The translations under genes were made by a program, and so were the position numbers. The notes beneath the pieces are model-generated. The model searched no databases. It was not told the DNA's origin and saw nothing but the letters and a program-made list of their open reading frames with translations. From assembly GCA_029931535.1 (NCBI GenBank), contig JAQPZY010001495.1, forward strand, positions 3,012,001-3,076,000: a stretch of 64,000 bases of DNA, given 5' to 3'. Each line of letters opens with the position of its first letter. The stretch's first letter is position 1. Shown here piece by piece: positions 60,871 through 64,000 of the stretch. The DNA is from Margaritifera margaritifera. Taxonomy: Eukaryota; Mollusca; Bivalvia; Unionida; Margaritiferidae.

Positions 60871-61687
60871 TGTTATGTATGATGTTTATATAATATTATA
60901 GATATTTTAGGAAATTATAAATGTTTCTTGACTTTAATATTTGCTTAAATCTTAATGTTGTTTATCAGAAAAAAACATGTTTAACTAGTGTCCTTGAATT
61001 AGGTTGTTTACTTCAAATTTAAGTTCAAGCATATCTTTGATAAACATAGTGTTTTCTCAATTTGAGGTCAGGGTTGATTTTGTTTACAGATAAAACTGCA
61101 AATACCTTAGGAGTTACCTGTCAATGGACATACATACATTTATTATTCTAGAATGTTCTGTCTTGTGACCAATCTTTATATATACCATGTTTAGTGGACA
61201 GTTTTTCAGTTTTGACATTACTATCAGTCTTGTAAAGAGCTATTACAGTTGTGGAAAGTCATTCCAAATTCTAAGAGAGGAATTATTTAAAATATTCATT
61301 GGAATATAACAGTTGCTCATAAACTTTTAGATTATGGATTTTTAATTGATGATTTTGGAATTTATGTGAACTTATTCAGAGATATTTTGGAGTACTTCAT
61401 TTTGACATCAGCACATTAAAGACTACTAATACATCAGGATTTTAAAGACCATTGGCATATCACGACATTCAAGGATACAGCCGTGCATTCGGAACATTCT
61501 ATATTTAGGACTTGTGATTAGAACACTAATTCTCATTGGATTATTTGGATTTTAATACACATTACTGTAAGTGTCTTTTTGATTTTTCAATTTAATTATC
61601 TAGAAATAAATTGCTTGTTGATTTTTACTTGATTTGTTGGTTTCACTTTGTTTCTGTTACATTTTTCTAGACCATAGAGTCATAACA
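60871..61687 (+). mobile_element. Solo LTR with 4-bp target duplication (copy 3)
   Basis: It begins TGTTATGTATGATG and ends AGAGTCATAACA, with CAAT directly on both sides (60,867-60,870 and 61,688-61,691). AATAAA lies at 61,605-61,610. The 3' 250 bases align with the LTRs at 0.5-1.1 kb and 2.5-3.2 kb. At 817 bp it is longer than copy 2 (695 bp), reflecting indels in the 5' part. Confidence 0.82.
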
Positions 61688-61691
61688 CAAT

Positions 61692-62559
61692 GCTTATTAT
61701 TCATAAATAATTTGAATTTTTTTTTCTCGTATTTTTCACATTAAATATTTAAAAGAAATACCCACTATCCTTTTGTCTTGAAACACTTCAAAATTGAATT
61801 ACCAAAAGTAAAGAAACCCATGGCCTTAAAAAAAATAAACCTGTGAATTATAATTTCAAAATGTGTGAAAGTCATGTTACTCTGTAGACCACAGATTACA
61901 GCTTCGGCTGTAAACTTATAAAGATCTTCTCTGACTTCAATTGTGAGCAAGATACTATGCATGTTAATTATACATGTATGCATGTTAATTATACCTTTAT
62001 CTTTGGAAGAACTTTTATCAGATTATAGGTAAAATTGACATGCTATAAAGTTTGAGAGATGGTTTCTTACAATACTACATAAGCCTGCTTAATGAAATAT
62101 TCCACTGTTACGTCATGTAAGCCAGGTAAGCATTATCAGATGCACTTGGGCCTCTTGTTGCCATCTTCTATTAATTCCTGACTCAGTTGATTTCTGCTCT
62201 CAATGTCTAAAGCAACCAAATTATTATTGCTTGGTGGGCTAAAAGTTTAAGCAAGTCATCCTGTGGCTACTAAAGTTTGAAAGGTACTTCGAACAGTGTG
62301 ATTTGTTAACAAAATTTGAAGATTTTTTTTTTTTATTGTATAATATATCATACTTGTGTAATTTGTACTCTCTGTTAGTTGATAATTATATATTATTATA
62401 ACAGGATTATATAAATGAAATAGCCTATTCACATAGTGGCATGCACATTAGAAGAAACATTTTTTCCATTACATGGGCATTCTCATTAACATCATTGCTA
62501 CTCACAGATCTAAATGCTTTTGCATGCATACTTAGGTTTAGAAAAAGGAAATTTCTTTG
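61692..62559. other. No recognisable feature
   Basis: AT-rich. ATGCATGTTAATTATAC occurs twice near 61,958-61,995. Confidence 0.45.
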
Positions 62560-63357
62560 CAGTAGAACATCTGTTAACCCAATCCATCATGGGACATGAA
62601 AATGGTTCAGATAATGGGTTGGATGATTTGGTCTGAATTTATATATATGTATATATCTGTGTTGGTGCACATGATCGCAATAATTGGCAAAGGTTATCCA
62701 GATTTTTAGATGGTGATTCACATTACAAAACAACATTCAGAAACTAGTGCTGTTGCAGATATTGATAATTTACAATAAATTACAATTGTATTTAAAATGA
62801 AAAGTTTCAAAGAAAGAGGGGAACTATGAAAGAAACTACTGGTTAATGATTGTTCATGATTAAAGTTGAATAGTAGCCTCGTCTGGAAGGAATATTCCAT
62901 AGTTGCAGCCCTTTTCTGGTACACTAGATAATTGAACATGTCGATGCTTTTTCAGAGCAAAATTTGGCAGCTACTTAGGAAATGTTAGCACCAATTGAGA
63001 CAAGTATTTTTTTTTAATAGAAATTTTCATTAGGGCACATAGTTTTGATTCAAATAAAATAGAAATTTTCATTAGGGCACATAGTTTTGATTCAAATAAA
63101 ATAGAAATTTTCATTAGAGCACATAGTTTTGATTCAAATAAAATAGAAATTTTCATTAGAGCACATAGTTTTGATTCAAATAAAATAGAAATTTTCATTA
63201 AACCACATAGTTTTGATTCAAATAAAATAGAAATTTTCATTAGAGCACATAGTTTTGATTCAAATAAAATAGAAATTTTCATTAGAGCACATAGTTTTGA
63301 TTCAAATAAAATAGAAACTGGTATAATGAGGATTTGGATAAAATAGAGGTTCTGCTA
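62560..63357. mobile_element. pogo/Tigger-like TIR element carrying a minisatellite
   Basis: The left end CAGTAGAACATCTGTTAACC and, on the opposite strand from the right end, GCAGAACCTCTATTTTATCC share the pattern AGAACMTCTRTT...CCMAATCC seen in pogo-type TIRs. The right border (63,355-63,358) is ambiguous and a TA duplication is not clean. No transposase. A 42-bp minisatellite fills the right part. Confidence 0.55.
63018..63311. repeat. 42-bp minisatellite, seven units
   Basis: Seven near-identical units start at TAGAAATTTTCATTAG, followed by GCACATAGTTTTGATTC and AAATAAAA. Differences are confined to GGG/GAG/AAC at the position before CACATAG. Since 42 is divisible by three, a minus-strand frame repeats MKISILFESKLCAL; I regard that frame as incidental. 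Confidence 0.96.
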
Positions 63358-63761
63358 TATTTTGTTCTCTGCTACAAATTCACTGGTGATGGAATTTCAT
63401 CTTACAATGAATTTCAGTTGGTAAGACAACTTAAACCTTGATTATTGTAACCACGGTTTATTTCTTGTTTTATCATAGAAATTTGATGTGATTATCAATA
63501 GCTCTATATTTTACATGTATGAAAAGATTTGCTAAATAACAATGTGCAGTGAAATTTTGATATATTTTTAAATTCCTGCATGTATTTAAATCCAGCTAAA
63601 TTAATGTAAAGAAAATACAGTAGGTACATTCTTTAATTCCCTTAAAATAGAGAGCAATTTGAAGTGATTGTGTCATGTATAATACCCTGATATTCGCCCT
63701 AAGGGTTACTGAGTTTTTACATATCTACATTTATATCTGTACTTTTTACAGATAACATGTA

Positions 63762-64000
63762 CAGTACAGCTCACGTGATTTTTCGGAACTCCGCGCATCG
63801 CTGTGGGGGTGGAGAGTGAGTGGAGAGGATTAAGAAAAACCCCTCCACCATCACTCCACGCGTCCTGACGGAGTTGTCGCGGAGAATAGCCCTGCACACC
63901 ACTCTTTCTCGCGGAGTCGCATCCGATCACCACCACGGAGTGGACGTGGTCTCGATAATATGGGCGTGGTTTACTGTTTATTACCCATGCAAGCAGAGGT
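63762..64000 (+). mobile_element. 2.6-kb TIR element, copy C (cut by window end)
   Basis: It begins CAGTACAGCTCACGTGATTT directly after TA at 63,760-63,761 and follows copy A base for base, in the same orientation as A, with the extra GTGAGTGGAGAG that copy B also has. It continues past the window. Confidence 0.88.

Noticed and set aside
62971..63282. 103-residue repeated protein MKISILFESKLCAL
   Set aside because: It exists only because the minisatellite unit is a multiple of three; there is no support for a gene.
63018..63311. Regular 42-bp repeats that could suggest a CRISPR array
   Set aside because: Units are directly contiguous with no variable spacers, and the context is animal transposon DNA; it is a minisatellite.

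Overview
The window reads as repeat-rich intergenic or intronic DNA from an animal, most plausibly a marine invertebrate. The organism is inferred only from the repeat content: a DIRS-type tyrosine-recombinase retrotransposon, Polinton/Maverick remains, tRNA-derived SINEs, a non-LTR retrotransposon with endonuclease and reverse transcriptase (RT), hAT-, Tc1/mariner- and pogo-like TIR elements, and long (TA)n and (CT/GA)n microsatellites in AT-rich DNA. A lophotrochozoan such as a mollusc or brachiopod is my best guess, at low confidence. I see no convincing intact host gene, no rRNA or true tRNA gene, no CRISPR array and nothing bacterial.

Layout. 1-3.2 kb: the end of an LTR retrotransposon with its probable 3' LTR, then a solo LTR of the same family with a 4-bp target duplication. 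3.5-6.2 kb: a decayed minus-strand LINE, followed by a diverged tandem repeat and a large TA microsatellite. 8.7 kb: a SINE. 10.6 kb: a small hAT-like MITE inside a TA run. 11.5-19.6 kb: Polinton debris, with a plus-strand protein-primed family B DNA polymerase remnant and a convergent minus-strand integrase remnant, an inverted extra piece of the integrase, and a LINE C-terminal fragment between them. 23.3-26.7 kb: a short TIR element, then copy A of a 2.6-kb TIR family. 29.5-35.6 kb: a structurally complete but coding-dead DIRS element. 38.5-47.3 kb: a chain of TIR elements, including copy B (inverted relative to A) and a hAT relic with transposase remains. 47.7-51 kb: a second SINE, a foldback element, and a dispersed repeat shared with 39.4-40.5 kb. 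55.7-58 kb: a tandem repeat split by a TA-flanked TIR element. 59-64 kb: a THAP-like exon relic, a second solo LTR, a pogo-like element with a 42-bp minisatellite, and the start of copy C of the 2.6-kb family.

The strongest result is the DIRS element. Its two outer ends, inverted terminal repeats and internal complementary region can all be read from the sequence, and they agree to the base on the circle junction. Its recombinase active-site positions survive across frameshifts while the RT catalytic aspartates are lost. Its leader holds repeated exon-like cassettes with splice-like borders. All coding remains in the window are broken. All alignments here were done by eye.
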